Under the pieces are notes generated by a model, which worked only from the letters and a program-made list of their open reading frames with translations, was not told the DNA's origin and did no database searches. Positions 17,627 through 27,555 of a stretch of DNA of 64,000 nucleotides are shown here, piece by piece. Position 1 is the first letter of the stretch, and each line of letters opens with the position of its first letter. A program made the translations under genes and the position numbers. Source of the stretch: Streptacidiphilus sp. PB12-B1b (lineage in GTDB: Bacteria; Actinomycetota; Actinomycetes; Streptomycetales; Streptomycetaceae); contig NZ_CP048405.1 in the NCBI RefSeq assembly GCF_014084125.1, positions 930,001-994,000 on the forward strand, given 5' to 3'.

Positions 17627-18412
17627 TCAGCGGGGGGCGATGAGGGTGAGCACCTGCTGGTGGAGGGCGGGCGGGGCGGCGAGGAAGCTGTCCGAACCGG
17701 CCTGCCAGGGCGTGCCTGTGGTGTCGGTGACCAGGGTGCCGGCTTCGCGGGCGATCAGTGTGGGGCCGAGGAGGTTCTCGTCGTCGCGGCCGTACTGCCA
17801 GAACGCGTCGATGCGCCCTGCGGCGGTGTCCGCGATCTGCCAGGAGGTGGGGCCGAGGTTGCGGACGGCGCCGACGAGCGGCAGAAGCGCGCTCAAGGAG
17901 CGTCCCGCCGCTGTTGCCGCCTCGGGCTGCGCGGCGATGAACGGCGGCTGGCTGGTGGCCAGCAGGGCGACCGCCGGGTCCTGCTTGTCCGAGGGGGTGA
18001 TCGGTGCGCCGTTGCGGTGGGCGCCGTGGCCGCGCGCCGCGGTGTAGCTCTCGCCCAGTAGGGGGCTGTGCAGGACGGTGGCCACCGGCTCGCGGTCCTG
18101 GACCAAGGTGATGCTGATGCTCCACTGGGGCAGGCCCTGCAGGTACTGCACGGCGCCGTCCATCACGTCCACCACCCACAGCTCACCGGCGGGCAACGGC
18201 CGCGCGTACAGGTCCTCGGCCCACGGGACGCCGGGCAGGAGTGGGTCCAGGTGCTGGTGGAGCAGCGCTGCCGCGGGGGTGTCCACGGCGTCGAAGACGT
18301 CCTTGAACTCGGCCATGGTGCGGGCGGGCCGGGGGCGTTCCTGCTGCGCGAGCCATGTTCCCAGGATGCGGGCGGCCTGGAGCACGGGGGGCAGGAGTGC
18401 GGGGTCGGTCAT
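17627..18412 (-). CDS. Inositol monophosphatase-like protein with altered metal-site motifs
   Basis: 261-aa protein with the IMPase/FIG fold pattern. The first motif reads WVVDVMDGAVQY instead of the usual DPIDGT: both Asp are kept but Thr is Ala and the I/P positions differ. The upstream acidic residue is in WAEDLY. In the distal motif, where family members have WDxAAG, it reads ENLLGPTLIAREAG, so the third metal Asp appears to be Asn. It may be a weak phosphatase or a binding protein. ATG 18412 has a good GGAGGA site. Divergent from the two-HTH Lrp gene. Confidence 0.7.
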   Translation of the reverse strand: MTDPALLPPVLQAARILGTWLAQQERPRPARTMAEFKDVFDAVDTPAAALLHQHLDPLLPGVPWAEDLYARPLPAGELWVVDVMDGAVQYLQGLPQWSISITLVQDREPVATVLHSPLLGESYTAARGHGAHRNGAPITPSDKQDPAVALLATSQPPFIAAQPEAATAAGRSLSALLPLVGAVRNLGPTSWQIADTAAGRIDAFWQYGRDDENLLGPTLIAREAGTLVTDTTGTPWQAGSDSFLAAPPALHQQVLTLIAPR

Positions 18413-18419
18413 GGGTCCT

Positions 18420-18471
18420 CCGATCACGGGTGCTGATGCCTCAACCTTGGCGAACCCGTGGGCGTGATCGG
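18420..18471. promoter_or_regulatory. Nested inverted repeats between IMPase-like and Lrp genes
   Basis: CCGATCAC (18420-18427) is matched by GTGATCGG (18464-18471). Inside, CACGGGT (18425-18431) is matched by ACCCGTG (18454-18460). The spacing, about four helical turns, would suit a regulator that binds two half-sites on one DNA face. Confidence 0.45.
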
Positions 18472-18507
18472 CCGATGCGGGTGCCGGAATGAGCGAAACT
18501 TGCACAT

Positions 18508-19476
18508 GTGAAGGATCCAGTGGAGTCAGAGGTGTTGGATGAGCTCGATCAGCGGCTGATCGCGGCCCTGCAGTGCGACGGCCGACTGACCGCCGAACGC
18601 GCAGCTCGCGTCCTTGGCCTGAGTGCGCGCCTGGCCGGCCGGCGCCTGGCCGCGCTGCTGGCCGGCGGTGCTGTCCGGGTGGTCGCCGTACCGCCTCGTG
18701 AAGGCCCGGGCTCGGCGATGCTGCTGCGCATCAAAGTGCTGCGGGGCAAGCTCGACACCATCACCGCCGCCCTGGCCGCCCGCCCCGACATCGCGTTCAT
18801 CGACATGTCCGCCGGCGGCGAAGAGGTCACCGCGGTCCTGTCTGCCGCTGCCGGGCCGCGCGGCAGGCTGGTGTTCCGGCAATTGCCCGCCACCAGCGCC
18901 ATCACCTCGGTCAGCGCGCAGACGGTCCTGCATGTCTACGCGGACGCCACTGACTGGCGGCTGGACGCCCTGACCGAGGCCGAACGCGGCGAGCTCACGC
19001 CTGCCGGGACGCCGAGCAGATCCGCAGCAGAGCTGAGCCCGTTCGACCGGGATCTGGCGGATGCCCTTCAGGGCGACGCACGGCTCACCGCCTCCGCTCT
19101 CGCTGCGCGCACCGGCCATCCCGAGTCCACTGTCCGGCGGCGCCTGGGCGCACTGCTGCGCGACCGCGCGCTGATCACCCAGGTTGTCGTGGACCCTCGC
19201 CGCCTGGGACTGGAGGTCGATGCCAACCTCTACCTCCAGGTCCCGCCCGCGCATCTGGACGCCGCCGGGCGTGCCTTGGCGGCCCATCCGGCCGTGCACG
19301 GGGTGATCGCCCTGACCGGGTCGGCCAATCTGAGCGCCGCTGTGTGGCTGCGCGACCTCGAAGCCCTGCACACGTTCATCACTCGGGACCTCGCGCCGCT
19401 GTCGGTCACCGGCATCGACACGGTGCTGGTGGGCAGGGCTGTGAAGCGGCCCGGCCATGCACCTGCGGGTCAGTAG
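18508..19476 (+). CDS. Lrp/AsnC regulator with two HTH modules
   Basis: 322-aa protein made of two consecutive Lrp-like halves. Residues about 8-60 hold the first HTH (LDQRLIAALQCDGRLTAER) followed by a RAM-like half. Residues about 175-225 hold a second HTH (FDRDLADALQGDARLTASAL, then STVRRRLGALLRD) followed by a second RAM-like half. Such tandem Lrp proteins are common in Streptomyces and probably act as a one-chain dimer. GTG 18508 is the start. It diverges from the IMPase-like gene and overlaps the convergent NTF2-like gene by 7 bp. Ligand unknown. Confidence 0.85.
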   Translation: MKDPVESEVLDELDQRLIAALQCDGRLTAERAARVLGLSARLAGRRLAALLAGGAVRVVAVPPREGPGSAMLLRIKVLRGKLDTITAALAARPDIAFIDMSAGGEEVTAVLSAAAGPRGRLVFRQLPATSAITSVSAQTVLHVYADATDWRLDALTEAERGELTPAGTPSRSAAELSPFDRDLADALQGDARLTASALAARTGHPESTVRRRLGALLRDRALITQVVVDPRRLGLEVDANLYLQVPPAHLDAAGRALAAHPAVHGVIALTGSANLSAAVWLRDLEALHTFITRDLAPLSVTGIDTVLVGRAVKRPGHAPAGQ

Positions 19477-19829
19477 GCGGGTTCGTTGCGGACGATGATC
19501 AGCGAGGTGATCTTTCCGTCGCAGACGGTGAAGTAGTTGGTCATGATCAGTTCGCCGTGCAGGTTGGTCTTGTCGTACTGGCCGTCGTAGCGGGCGCGGA
19601 CGATCTGGTCGCCGTAGTGGTCCAGGACCTCGGTCACCTCCAGGGTGACCCGGTCCCCGACGATCTCCTTGGCCACCCAGCGGCGGATGGCCGCAGCCCC
19701 GCGGAACTCGCGGCGCACGTCGTTGACGAAGGCGTCCTCGGCGAAGGTGGCGAGGATCGCGTCCTCGTCGAAGTCGTTGACGGCGCGGACGTGCTCGGCC
19801 AGGACCGGAAGCAGCGTGGTGTCGGACAT
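19470..19829 (-). CDS. NTF2-like/SnoaL-type protein
   Basis: Cone-shaped NTF2-like domain of 119 aa: N-terminal helix VLAEHVRAVNDFDEDAILATF, then FVNDVRREFRGAAAIRRWV, then beta strands ending YFTVCDGKITSLIIVRN. The family includes enzymes and binding proteins, so function is open. ATG 19829 has GGAGG about 10 nt upstream. The gene is divergent from the MerR regulator and has its own MerR-like promoter with 19-bp spacer, so it is a likely target of that regulator. Confidence 0.8.
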   Translation of the reverse strand: MSDTTLLPVLAEHVRAVNDFDEDAILATFAEDAFVNDVRREFRGAAAIRRWVAKEIVGDRVTLEVTEVLDHYGDQIVRARYDGQYDKTNLHGELIMTNYFTVCDGKITSLIIVRNEPAY

Positions 19830-19883
19830 GAGCGGGGACCTCCAGGTTCGGATGTGCAGCCACCCTTCGGCGGCCTGGTCCCC

Positions 19884-19914
19884 ACGCTGGGCGCTCCTGC
19901 TGCGGGAGGGTCAA
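19884..19914 (-). promoter_or_regulatory. Candidate MerR-type promoter for the NTF2-like gene
   Basis: On the minus strand TTGACC (19914-19909) is followed after 19 bp by CAGCGT (19889-19884). The segment TTGACCCTCCCGCAG repeats, in mirror orientation, the one in the merR promoter. The -10 element is weak and the dyad in the spacer is imperfect, so this is less certain than the opposite promoter. Confidence 0.5.
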
Positions 19915-19929
19915 CACCGGTGGTGCGCG

Positions 19930-19960
19930 TTGTCCCTCCCGCAGGGGGAGGGCCGATACT
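19930..19960 (+). promoter_or_regulatory. MerR-type promoter and operator, probably leaderless
   Basis: -35 TTGTCC (19930-19935) and -10 GATACT (19955-19960) are 19 bp apart, the long spacer typical of MerR-controlled promoters. The spacer region holds a perfect dyad CCCTCCC-GCAGG-GGGAGGG (19934-19952). The expected start site, about 7 bp after the -10, coincides with ATG 19967, so the merR message is probably leaderless. Confidence 0.7.
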
Positions 19961-19966
19961 GGCGCC

Positions 19967-20788
19967 ATGAGCCAGGCACTGACGGTCGGGGACTTCTCCC
20001 GCATGACGCACCTGAGCGTCAAGACGCTGCGCCACTACCACCAGGTCGGCCTGCTGGAGCCCGACCGCGTCGACCCCGACACCGGCTACCGCTACTACAC
20101 CGCCGAGCAGATCCCCACCGCCCAGGTCATCCGCCGCCTGCGCGACCTCGACATGCCCATCCCGGACGTCAGAGCCGTCCTGGGCGCTCCGGATGCGACC
20201 GTGCGCGGTGAGCTGATCGCCGGTCATCTGGACCGCCTGGAGATCGAGCTGGACCGGACCCGCTCCGCAGTCGATTCCCTGCGCAACCTGCTGCGGCGCC
20301 CCGCGGAGGCCCCCGTCGAGCACCGCACGGTACCGGCCTGCCCTGCTGTGGGCATCAGCGCCGCCGTGGACCGCGGCGACCTGCTGCCGTGGTGGCAGGG
20401 GGCGCTGGCCGAGGTGCATGCCGCGGTGGAGGCCCAGCGGTTGGAGGCGACCGGTCCCAGCGGCGGCCTGTACGCGAGCGAGATCTTCCAGGACGATCAC
20501 GGCCGGGCCACGGTCTTCGTGCCCGTGCAGGGAAGCGTGCGTGCCATCGGCCGGGTCGAGTCCCTGGTGGTGCCGGCTGCGGAGCTGGCGGTCATCACCC
20601 ACCACGGTCCGCTGGCCGACGTCGATCTCACCTACGGCGAGCTGGGCGCCTACACCACCCGGCACGAGATCAGCGTCGCCGGCCCCCTGCGCGAGTACTA
20701 CCTGCGCGATGCCCGCCACACCCCCGACCCCACCCAGTGGACCACCGAGATCGGCTGGCCCGTCTTCCGAGCCGAGCACGATCACTAG
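19967..20788 (+). CDS. MerR-family regulator with GyrI-like effector domain
   Basis: 273 aa. The MerR winged HTH (VGDFSRMTHLSVKTLRHYH, then YRYYTAEQIPTAQVIRRL) occupies residues about 6-75. A helical linker follows (about 75-115), and then a GyrI/BmrR-like small-molecule domain (about 120-273), which suggests sensing of a drug-like ligand. No metal-binding cysteine set is present. ATG 19967 is directly at the predicted transcription start. It should autoregulate and control the divergent NTF2-like gene through mirrored operators. Confidence 0.88.
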   Translation: MSQALTVGDFSRMTHLSVKTLRHYHQVGLLEPDRVDPDTGYRYYTAEQIPTAQVIRRLRDLDMPIPDVRAVLGAPDATVRGELIAGHLDRLEIELDRTRSAVDSLRNLLRRPAEAPVEHRTVPACPAVGISAAVDRGDLLPWWQGALAEVHAAVEAQRLEATGPSGGLYASEIFQDDHGRATVFVPVQGSVRAIGRVESLVVPAAELAVITHHGPLADVDLTYGELGAYTTRHEISVAGPLREYYLRDARHTPDPTQWTTEIGWPVFRAEHDH

Positions 20789-20940
20789 TCGGCATACAGG
20801 CCCACCCACTGCCAGTGCCCCGGCAGCCGGCGTACCGAGTAGCCCGCACGACGTGCTGGACCGGCTGCGCCCGTACCTGCCGGCCGAGCCGATCGCCGAT
20901 CCCCGAGTCCTCGCCCGGCACTGAGCCCGAAGGCAGCCTG
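20789..20940. other. Gap with a possible gene remnant
   Basis: No start codon or complete gene is seen. One plus-strand frame ends with a protein-like stretch (HDVLDRLRPYLPAEPIADP) before a stop at 20924. It may be the tail of a deleted gene; support is weak. A GCCCGAAGG sequence before 20941 may serve the next gene as ribosome-binding site. Confidence 0.25.
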
Positions 20941-21417
20941 ATGAAATCCTCCGAGACCCCGGCCCATGAGGGTATCCACCACATCAAACTTCCCGTTACG
21001 GACCTGGAGCGCAGTGCCCGTTGGTACGGTGCCGTGCTCGGTGCGCGCCGTCTGACCGAGCTCGACCACCGCCGTCCGGACGGCACGCTGTTCGCCGTCA
21101 TCCTCGACGTCCCCGGCCTGGGTACCCGTCTCGAACTGCGCTTGGACCCGGCGACCGCCGCCGCTCTCAACGGCTTCGACTTCCTCACCCTGGCCGTCGC
21201 GGACCGCGCTGCCGTGGACACGTGGATCGTGCACCTGGACGCGCTGGGCGTCCGCCACTCCCCGCCGGTCGTGGGGTTGGTGGGCTGGCTGCTGGTGGTG
21301 CCCGACCCGGACGGGCTGCGCCTGCGCCTCTACACCACCCGGCCGCACGGGCTGGAGCCCGCGCGTGTCGAGTTCGACTCGCCCTGGCTCGGCACCGGCA
21401 GCGCACCGTCACCCTGA
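20941..21417 (+). CDS. VOC/glyoxalase-family protein
   Basis: Vicinal-oxygen-chelate fold of 158 aa with the expected two-module repeat. It starts IHHIKLPVTDLERSARWYG, then FAVILDVPGL and TRLELRLDP. The second module is FDFLTLAVADRAAVDTWI with a closing DPDGLRLRLYT. Metal-site positions look only partly kept (His in the first strand, Glu in LEL; Asp rather than His opens module two), so enzymatic activity is uncertain. Possibly a sequestration-type resistance protein given the MerR/GyrI neighbour (inference). Confidence 0.8.
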   Translation: MKSSETPAHEGIHHIKLPVTDLERSARWYGAVLGARRLTELDHRRPDGTLFAVILDVPGLGTRLELRLDPATAAALNGFDFLTLAVADRAAVDTWIVHLDALGVRHSPPVVGLVGWLLVVPDPDGLRLRLYTTRPHGLEPARVEFDSPWLGTGSAPSP

Positions 21418-21648
21418 CCCTCCTTCGACCTGGTCACCTCCGCCCGGCGCTGATGATCGCCGAAACCGAAGCGTTCACCGACTGCTTCAGCCGCGAGGCC
21501 ATCACCGGGCGCAGGGGCTGAGGACACCTGAGTCGACGATCAGCTGGGCGCCCGCAACGCTCCGACGCCCCCCAGTCGGCACCCTTGTTGTAGACCCCGT
21601 ACAGGACCGTGGCCCCATATCCTGAGAAGCGACAGGAAGGAGCCGTTG
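21418..21648. other. Intergenic stretch without a recognised gene
   Basis: 231 bp. Fragments of open frame on both strands (for instance AETEAFTDCFSREAI on plus) look protein-like but have no start and match nothing I recognise. They could be remnants. A good ribosome-binding site, AGGAAGGA, at 21634-21641 belongs to the next gene. Confidence 0.3.
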
Positions 21649-22194
21649 ATGAGCGTCGACGCGGTCATGCACACCGAGTTCCCCGCTGGGTACGTGATCT
21701 TCTTCGGTACCGACGGGAAGGTGGTCATGACTCCGCAGAGCTTCGAGCACTCCAGCACGATCAAGTCGATGCAGATCGACTCGCTCTCGCTCGGCCGGCA
21801 CGCGAAGACCGCCTCCGACGTCTACCTGGACTTCCCGGCCGACGAGAACTCTGCCCCGGACTTTGCGATCCTGCGGGAGGACGCGCAGCGGCAAGGCAAG
21901 CGCTACGGCTTCGAGGACGTGCTACTGATCGCCGAGGTGGTGTCGGTCTCCTCCGCGCGCAAGGACTACGACGACTGCACCGCGAAGTACGGCCGCTACG
22001 GCATCCCGGTCTACGTGGTGGTCGATCCGTACGCCGCGGAGGTCGTCGTCCACACCCTGCCCACCGGCTCCGGTTACATCGCGACCCACACGCACACGTA
22101 CGGCTCGGGCAAGCTGCCCATCGAGCTGGCCGACGGGCGGACCTACACCCTCGACCTGGACGAGCTGCCCCGACCCGAGGCGGACGCCAACTGA
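21649..22194 (+). CDS. Uma2-family (DUF820) endonuclease-like protein
   Basis: 181-aa member of the Uma2 family, which has a PD-(D/E)XK nuclease fold. The core is visible: SAPDFAILRE carries the catalytic Asp, LLIAEVVSVSSARKDY the Glu and Lys, and the KYGRYGIPVYVVVDP block is characteristic. Its biological role is unknown across the family, though it is common in Streptomyces and cyanobacteria. ATG 21649 is preferred over TTG 21646 because of the AGGAAGGA spacing. Confidence 0.85.
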   Translation: MSVDAVMHTEFPAGYVIFFGTDGKVVMTPQSFEHSSTIKSMQIDSLSLGRHAKTASDVYLDFPADENSAPDFAILREDAQRQGKRYGFEDVLLIAEVVSVSSARKDYDDCTAKYGRYGIPVYVVVDPYAAEVVVHTLPTGSGYIATHTHTYGSGKLPIELADGRTYTLDLDELPRPEADAN

Positions 22195-22321
22195 GGCACT
22201 GCACTGGGTCGTCCACTCACCATGCCAGGCAGAGCCCAACCCGATTCCCAGTCCCGCCTGAGGGCCACCCGATCTCCCCGTGTCGGTTGGTCGGGTACCT
22301 GAGCGTGCGGGACCATGGAGC

Positions 22322-24367
<2,046 letters not shown>

Positions 24368-24371
24368 CGGG

Positions 24372-25010
24372 CTACTGGGCGAAGCCGGCGGCCACGGCCT
24401 TGAGGGCCTGTTGCAGCAGCTCGATCAGGTCGTCCTGGCCGTCGCGCTCGGCCCAGTACTCGACGGTCTCACCGGCGACCGCGACCAGCGCGGCGATCTG
24501 CGCGCGCAGGATGAGATCCGTGACCGGGCGGCCGGTGCGCTCGGCGAAGATCCCCAGCAGCATGTCCCGGGAGCGCTTCGACTCCGCCAGGCTGCGGGCC
24601 CGTACGGCGGGGTTCTCCCGCAGCAGACGCATCCGCAGCAGCATGTCGTCCCGCTCCTGGGCCAGCACCGTGCGCAGCGGCTCGATCATGGCCCTCAGCG
24701 CGGACTCCAGCATGGACTCCCCGGCCGGCCGGGACCGCAGCTCGGCCTCCATGATCGGGTCGTAGTCGTCGGTGATGACCAGGTCTTCCTTGGTGGGGAA
24801 GTACCGGAAGAACGTGCTCGGCGAGACCTCGGCGTCGGCGGCGATCTGGTCGACGGTGGTGCCCTCGTACCCCTGGGCGGCGAAGCGGTGGTAGGCCGCC
24901 GCGCGGATCGCCCGGCGGGTCTTCAGCTTCTTGCGCTCGCGCAGACCGAGCGGGGCGGCGAGGAACTCTTCGAGATCGGTTGCCGGGGGCGGCGACGGTG
25001 CGGAGGTCAT
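24372..25010 (-). CDS. TetR-family regulator
   Basis: 212 aa. The N-terminal HTH is clear: RRAIRAAAYHRFAAQGYEG, then TTVDQIAADAEVSPSTFFRYFPTK. The rest is the helical ligand-binding domain. It overlaps the MFS exporter gene by 4 bp (ATGA), so regulator and pump form one operon. The 32-bp palindrome in front of that operon is its probable operator, giving a classic drug-inducible loop (inference). Confidence 0.92.
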   Translation of the reverse strand: MTSAPSPPPATDLEEFLAAPLGLRERKKLKTRRAIRAAAYHRFAAQGYEGTTVDQIAADAEVSPSTFFRYFPTKEDLVITDDYDPIMEAELRSRPAGESMLESALRAMIEPLRTVLAQERDDMLLRMRLLRENPAVRARSLAESKRSRDMLLGIFAERTGRPVTDLILRAQIAALVAVAGETVEYWAERDGQDDLIELLQQALKAVAAGFAQ

Positions 25011-26677
25011 GCCACCGATTCTCCGGGATCACCCCCGCCCGGCGCGACGCTCTCGGAGCCGTGACTGTCGTGCGCGGTGTCGCCGGGCATCCGGACGGCT
25101 ATCAGCAGTGCGGACAGCGCTGCCGCTATGCCGCAGATCAGCAGCACCATCGTCATGCCGTGGACGAAGGCGCTGTGCGCCGAGGCGGCCAGGGCGGTGT
25201 CGTGCAGCTGCTCGGCGACGGCCTGGGCGGCGGAGACGGAGCCGCGCGCGGTGTGCGCGGCGGCGGCGGACAGCCCGCCGGTGTGCAGGCGGTCGGTGTA
25301 GCTGCTGAGCAGCAGGCTGCCCAGCAGGGCGACGCCGATGGCGCTGGCGCACTGCCGCAGCGTCTGGAGCAGCCCGGAGCCGACGCCCGCGCGCTCGGCG
25401 GGCAGGACGGCCATGGCCGCGCCCATGGCGGGCACCATGGTGAAGCCCATGCCCAGACCCAGGATGCTGAGCCAGAGCGCGGTCCAGCCGTAGCCGTCGC
25501 CGAGGCCGGTGCGGGAGCCCAGGAACATGGCGGCGGCGACCAGCAGCAGCCCGCCGGTGACCACGCCGCGGACGGCGAACCTGGCCACCAGCCGCTCGGA
25601 GATGCGGGCCGCCACCAGCAGGCCGCCCATCAGCGGCATCAGCCGTACACCCGTCCCGAGAGCGCTGTAGCCGAGCACCGACTGGAGGTACTGCGGGAGC
25701 ACGAACAGCGCGCCCATCAGCACGAAGGTGATCAGTACGGTGGCCAGGGTGTTCCAGCGGTAGACCGGGTTGCGCAGCAGGGTGAGATCCAGCATGGGGT
25801 CGGACTGGGTGCGTTCGCGCAGGACGAGCCCGGCGAGCAGCAGCACGGCGGCGACCAGGCTGCCGACGACCTGGGCGCTGCCCCAGCCGTCGGTGGGGCC
25901 CTGGATGATGCCGTAGGTGAGCGCCGCCAGGCCGCCGACGCCGAGGACGGCACTGGGCGCGTCCACCCGAGGCACGGCCGGGTTGCGCGACTCGGGGACG
26001 AGCAGCAGCAGCGCGACGATGCCGACGGCGATCAGTGGGATGTTGATCAGGAAGATCGATCCCCACCAGAAGTGGGTCAGCAGCAGGCCGCCGAGTATCG
26101 GCCCGAGCGGCATGCCGACGGCCATGCCGGCGGTCATCACCGCGACCGCGCGGGCGCGCTCGGCCGGCGGGAAGAGGCTGGGGATGATCGACATGCCCAG
26201 CGGCATGATGAACGCCGCGCCCAGGCCCATCACCGCGCGGACCGCGATCAGCGTGGCCGCGGAGTCGGTGAGTGTGCCGACGAGCGAGGCCGCGCCGAAG
26301 AGGGTGAGCCCGGCGATCAGCAGCCGACGGCGGCCGAAGCGGTCGCCGAGCAGCCCGGCCGGGAGCATGGCGGCGGCGAAGACGACCAGGTAGGCGTCCA
26401 CGATCCACTGCAACTGATTGGTGCCCGCGTGGAGTTGGACGGCCATGTCGGGCAGGGCGACGTTGAGGATGGTGCCGTCGAAGCCGAGGACGAGGACGCT
26501 CAGGCAGATGGCGCCCAGGGCCCACCAGCGCCGTGGCACGGCGGGCGGACCGGCGGTCGGCGGCGTCGGCGGTGGGACGGGAGCGACCGCGGCGGTCCCG
26601 GCGGCGGCAGTGGCGGTGGCAGTGGTGGTGCCGCCCGTGCCACCCGTACGGCCGATGCTGTGGGAGGAGGAGGTCAT
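25007..26677 (-). CDS. MFS drug-exporter, DHA2 (14-TM) family
   Basis: 556-aa membrane antiporter of the EmrB/QacA type. After a Gly/Thr/Ala/Pro-rich cytoplasmic start (about 48 aa), 14 hydrophobic segments follow. Motif A-like LGDRFGRRRLLIAG lies between TM2 and TM3, motif C-like GMAVGMPLGPILGGLLL in TM5, and the DHA2 motif D1-like LDGTILNVALP equivalent reads FDGTILNVALPDM in TM1. Expected to export hydrophobic drugs or a metabolite by proton exchange. First gene of the MFS-tetR operon. Confidence 0.93.
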   Translation of the reverse strand: MTSSSHSIGRTGGTGGTTTATATAAAGTAAVAPVPPPTPPTAGPPAVPRRWWALGAICLSVLVLGFDGTILNVALPDMAVQLHAGTNQLQWIVDAYLVVFAAAMLPAGLLGDRFGRRRLLIAGLTLFGAASLVGTLTDSAATLIAVRAVMGLGAAFIMPLGMSIIPSLFPPAERARAVAVMTAGMAVGMPLGPILGGLLLTHFWWGSIFLINIPLIAVGIVALLLLVPESRNPAVPRVDAPSAVLGVGGLAALTYGIIQGPTDGWGSAQVVGSLVAAVLLLAGLVLRERTQSDPMLDLTLLRNPVYRWNTLATVLITFVLMGALFVLPQYLQSVLGYSALGTGVRLMPLMGGLLVAARISERLVARFAVRGVVTGGLLLVAAAMFLGSRTGLGDGYGWTALWLSILGLGMGFTMVPAMGAAMAVLPAERAGVGSGLLQTLRQCASAIGVALLGSLLLSSYTDRLHTGGLSAAAAHTARGSVSAAQAVAEQLHDTALAASAHSAFVHGMTMVLLICGIAAALSALLIAVRMPGDTAHDSHGSESVAPGGGDPGESVA

Positions 26678-26691
26678 CGCAGGCTCCTTGG

Positions 26692-26723
26692 TGGTAGTTT
26701 CTGTCTAATGACAGTAACTACCA
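26692..26723. promoter_or_regulatory. TetR operator upstream of the MFS-tetR operon
   Basis: 14-bp arms, TGGTAGTTTCTGTC (26692-26705) and GACAGTAACTACCA (26710-26723), separated by TAAT and matching at 13 of 14 positions. It lies 14 bp upstream of the MFS start and is much more AT-rich than its surroundings. Most likely bound by the operon's own TetR. Confidence 0.8.
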
Positions 26724-26756
26724 TTTTGGAGGAGCTGTCAATCGGTTCCATGCAGA

Positions 26757-26786
26757 AGCGCCCTCCCCCGTTCGGGGAAGGGCGCT
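26757..26786. terminator. Terminator after the hemolysin III gene
   Basis: AGCGCCCT-C-CCCCG pairs with CGGGG-A-AGGGCGCT with one internal mismatch and a tight loop (TT). It sits downstream of the minus-strand hemolysin III gene and upstream of the MFS promoter. Confidence 0.7.
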
Positions 26787-26817
26787 CGGAAGGCGATCGG
26801 GAGGGGGTGGTGCGGTG

Positions 26818-27534
26818 TCAGGCGACTGCCGTGTAGGCGACGATCGAGACGCCCACGTACTGCACGATGAAGGCGGCCAGCGTGCACAGGTGGAACACCT
26901 CGTGGAAGCCGAACCAGCGTGGTGACGGGTTGGGCCGCTTCAGGCCGTAGATGACCCCGCCCGCGCTGTAGAGCAGGCCGCCGACGACCAGCAGCACCAC
27001 CACGGCCACGCCGCCGGTGCGCAGGAAGTCGGGCAGGAAGAACACGGCTGCCCAGCCGAGGGCGATGTAGCAGGGGGTGTAGAGCCAGCGCGGCGCGCCG
27101 ACCCAGAACACCCGGAAGGCGATCCCGGCGAGCGCGCCGATCCACACCAGCCACAGCAGCAGCTGCTGTCGGCCGCCGCTGAGCAGCAGGATCGTGAACG
27201 GCGTGTAGCTGCCGGCGATGATCAGGAAGATGTTGCTGTGGTCCAGCCTGCGCAGCACCGCCTCGCCGCGCGGGCCCCAGGTGAAGCGGTGGTAGACGGC
27301 GCTGATGCCGAAGAGCATCCAGGCGGAGGCGGAGTAGACCGCGCAGGCGATTCGGGCCTGGGTGGAGTCGGCCAGGCAGATCAGGACGATTCCGGCCGCC
27401 ACGGAGGCCGGGAACATGCCCGCGTGCAGCCAGCCGCGGAGCTTGGGCTTCAGTGGCTGGACTGCGGCAGAAAGGGCGGTACTGCCGTTGGCGGGGTCGG
27501 GCAAGGCGGCCTCCTCGGCGGTGGATTCCCTCAT
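26818..27534 (-). CDS. Hemolysin III / PAQR-type membrane protein
   Basis: 238-aa integral membrane protein with seven predicted helices. Family motifs are SAVYHRFTW, RRLDHSNIFLIIAGSYTPF, and FGFHEVFHLC near the C-terminus; these hold the Ser/Asp/His zinc-site residues of the PAQR/CREST superfamily. Role in bacteria unclear (possible lipid hydrolase). ATG 27534 is only 3 bp from a perfect palindrome, so no ribosome-binding site fits and the message is probably leaderless or starts inside the operator. Confidence 0.9.
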   Translation of the reverse strand: MRESTAEEAALPDPANGSTALSAAVQPLKPKLRGWLHAGMFPASVAAGIVLICLADSTQARIACAVYSASAWMLFGISAVYHRFTWGPRGEAVLRRLDHSNIFLIIAGSYTPFTILLLSGGRQQLLLWLVWIGALAGIAFRVFWVGAPRWLYTPCYIALGWAAVFFLPDFLRTGGVAVVVLLVVGGLLYSAGGVIYGLKRPNPSPRWFGFHEVFHLCTLAAFIVQYVGVSIVAYTAVA

Positions 27535-27537
27535 CGT

Positions 27538-27555
27538 ACCTACGGAACCGTAGGT
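27538..27555. promoter_or_regulatory. Perfect operator palindrome ACCTACGG-AA-CCGTAGGT
   Basis: 8-bp arms with a 2-bp centre, directly upstream of the hemolysin III start. TACGG-NN-CCGTA dyads are typical TetR-family operators in actinomycetes. No tetR gene is adjacent, so the regulator would act in trans, possibly with membrane-lipid genes (inference). Confidence 0.65.

Noticed and set aside
20418-20924. Separate gene overlapping merR in another frame
   Set aside because: The frame is a shadow of merR for most of its length; only the last ~40 codons look protein-like, and without a start. At most a gene remnant.
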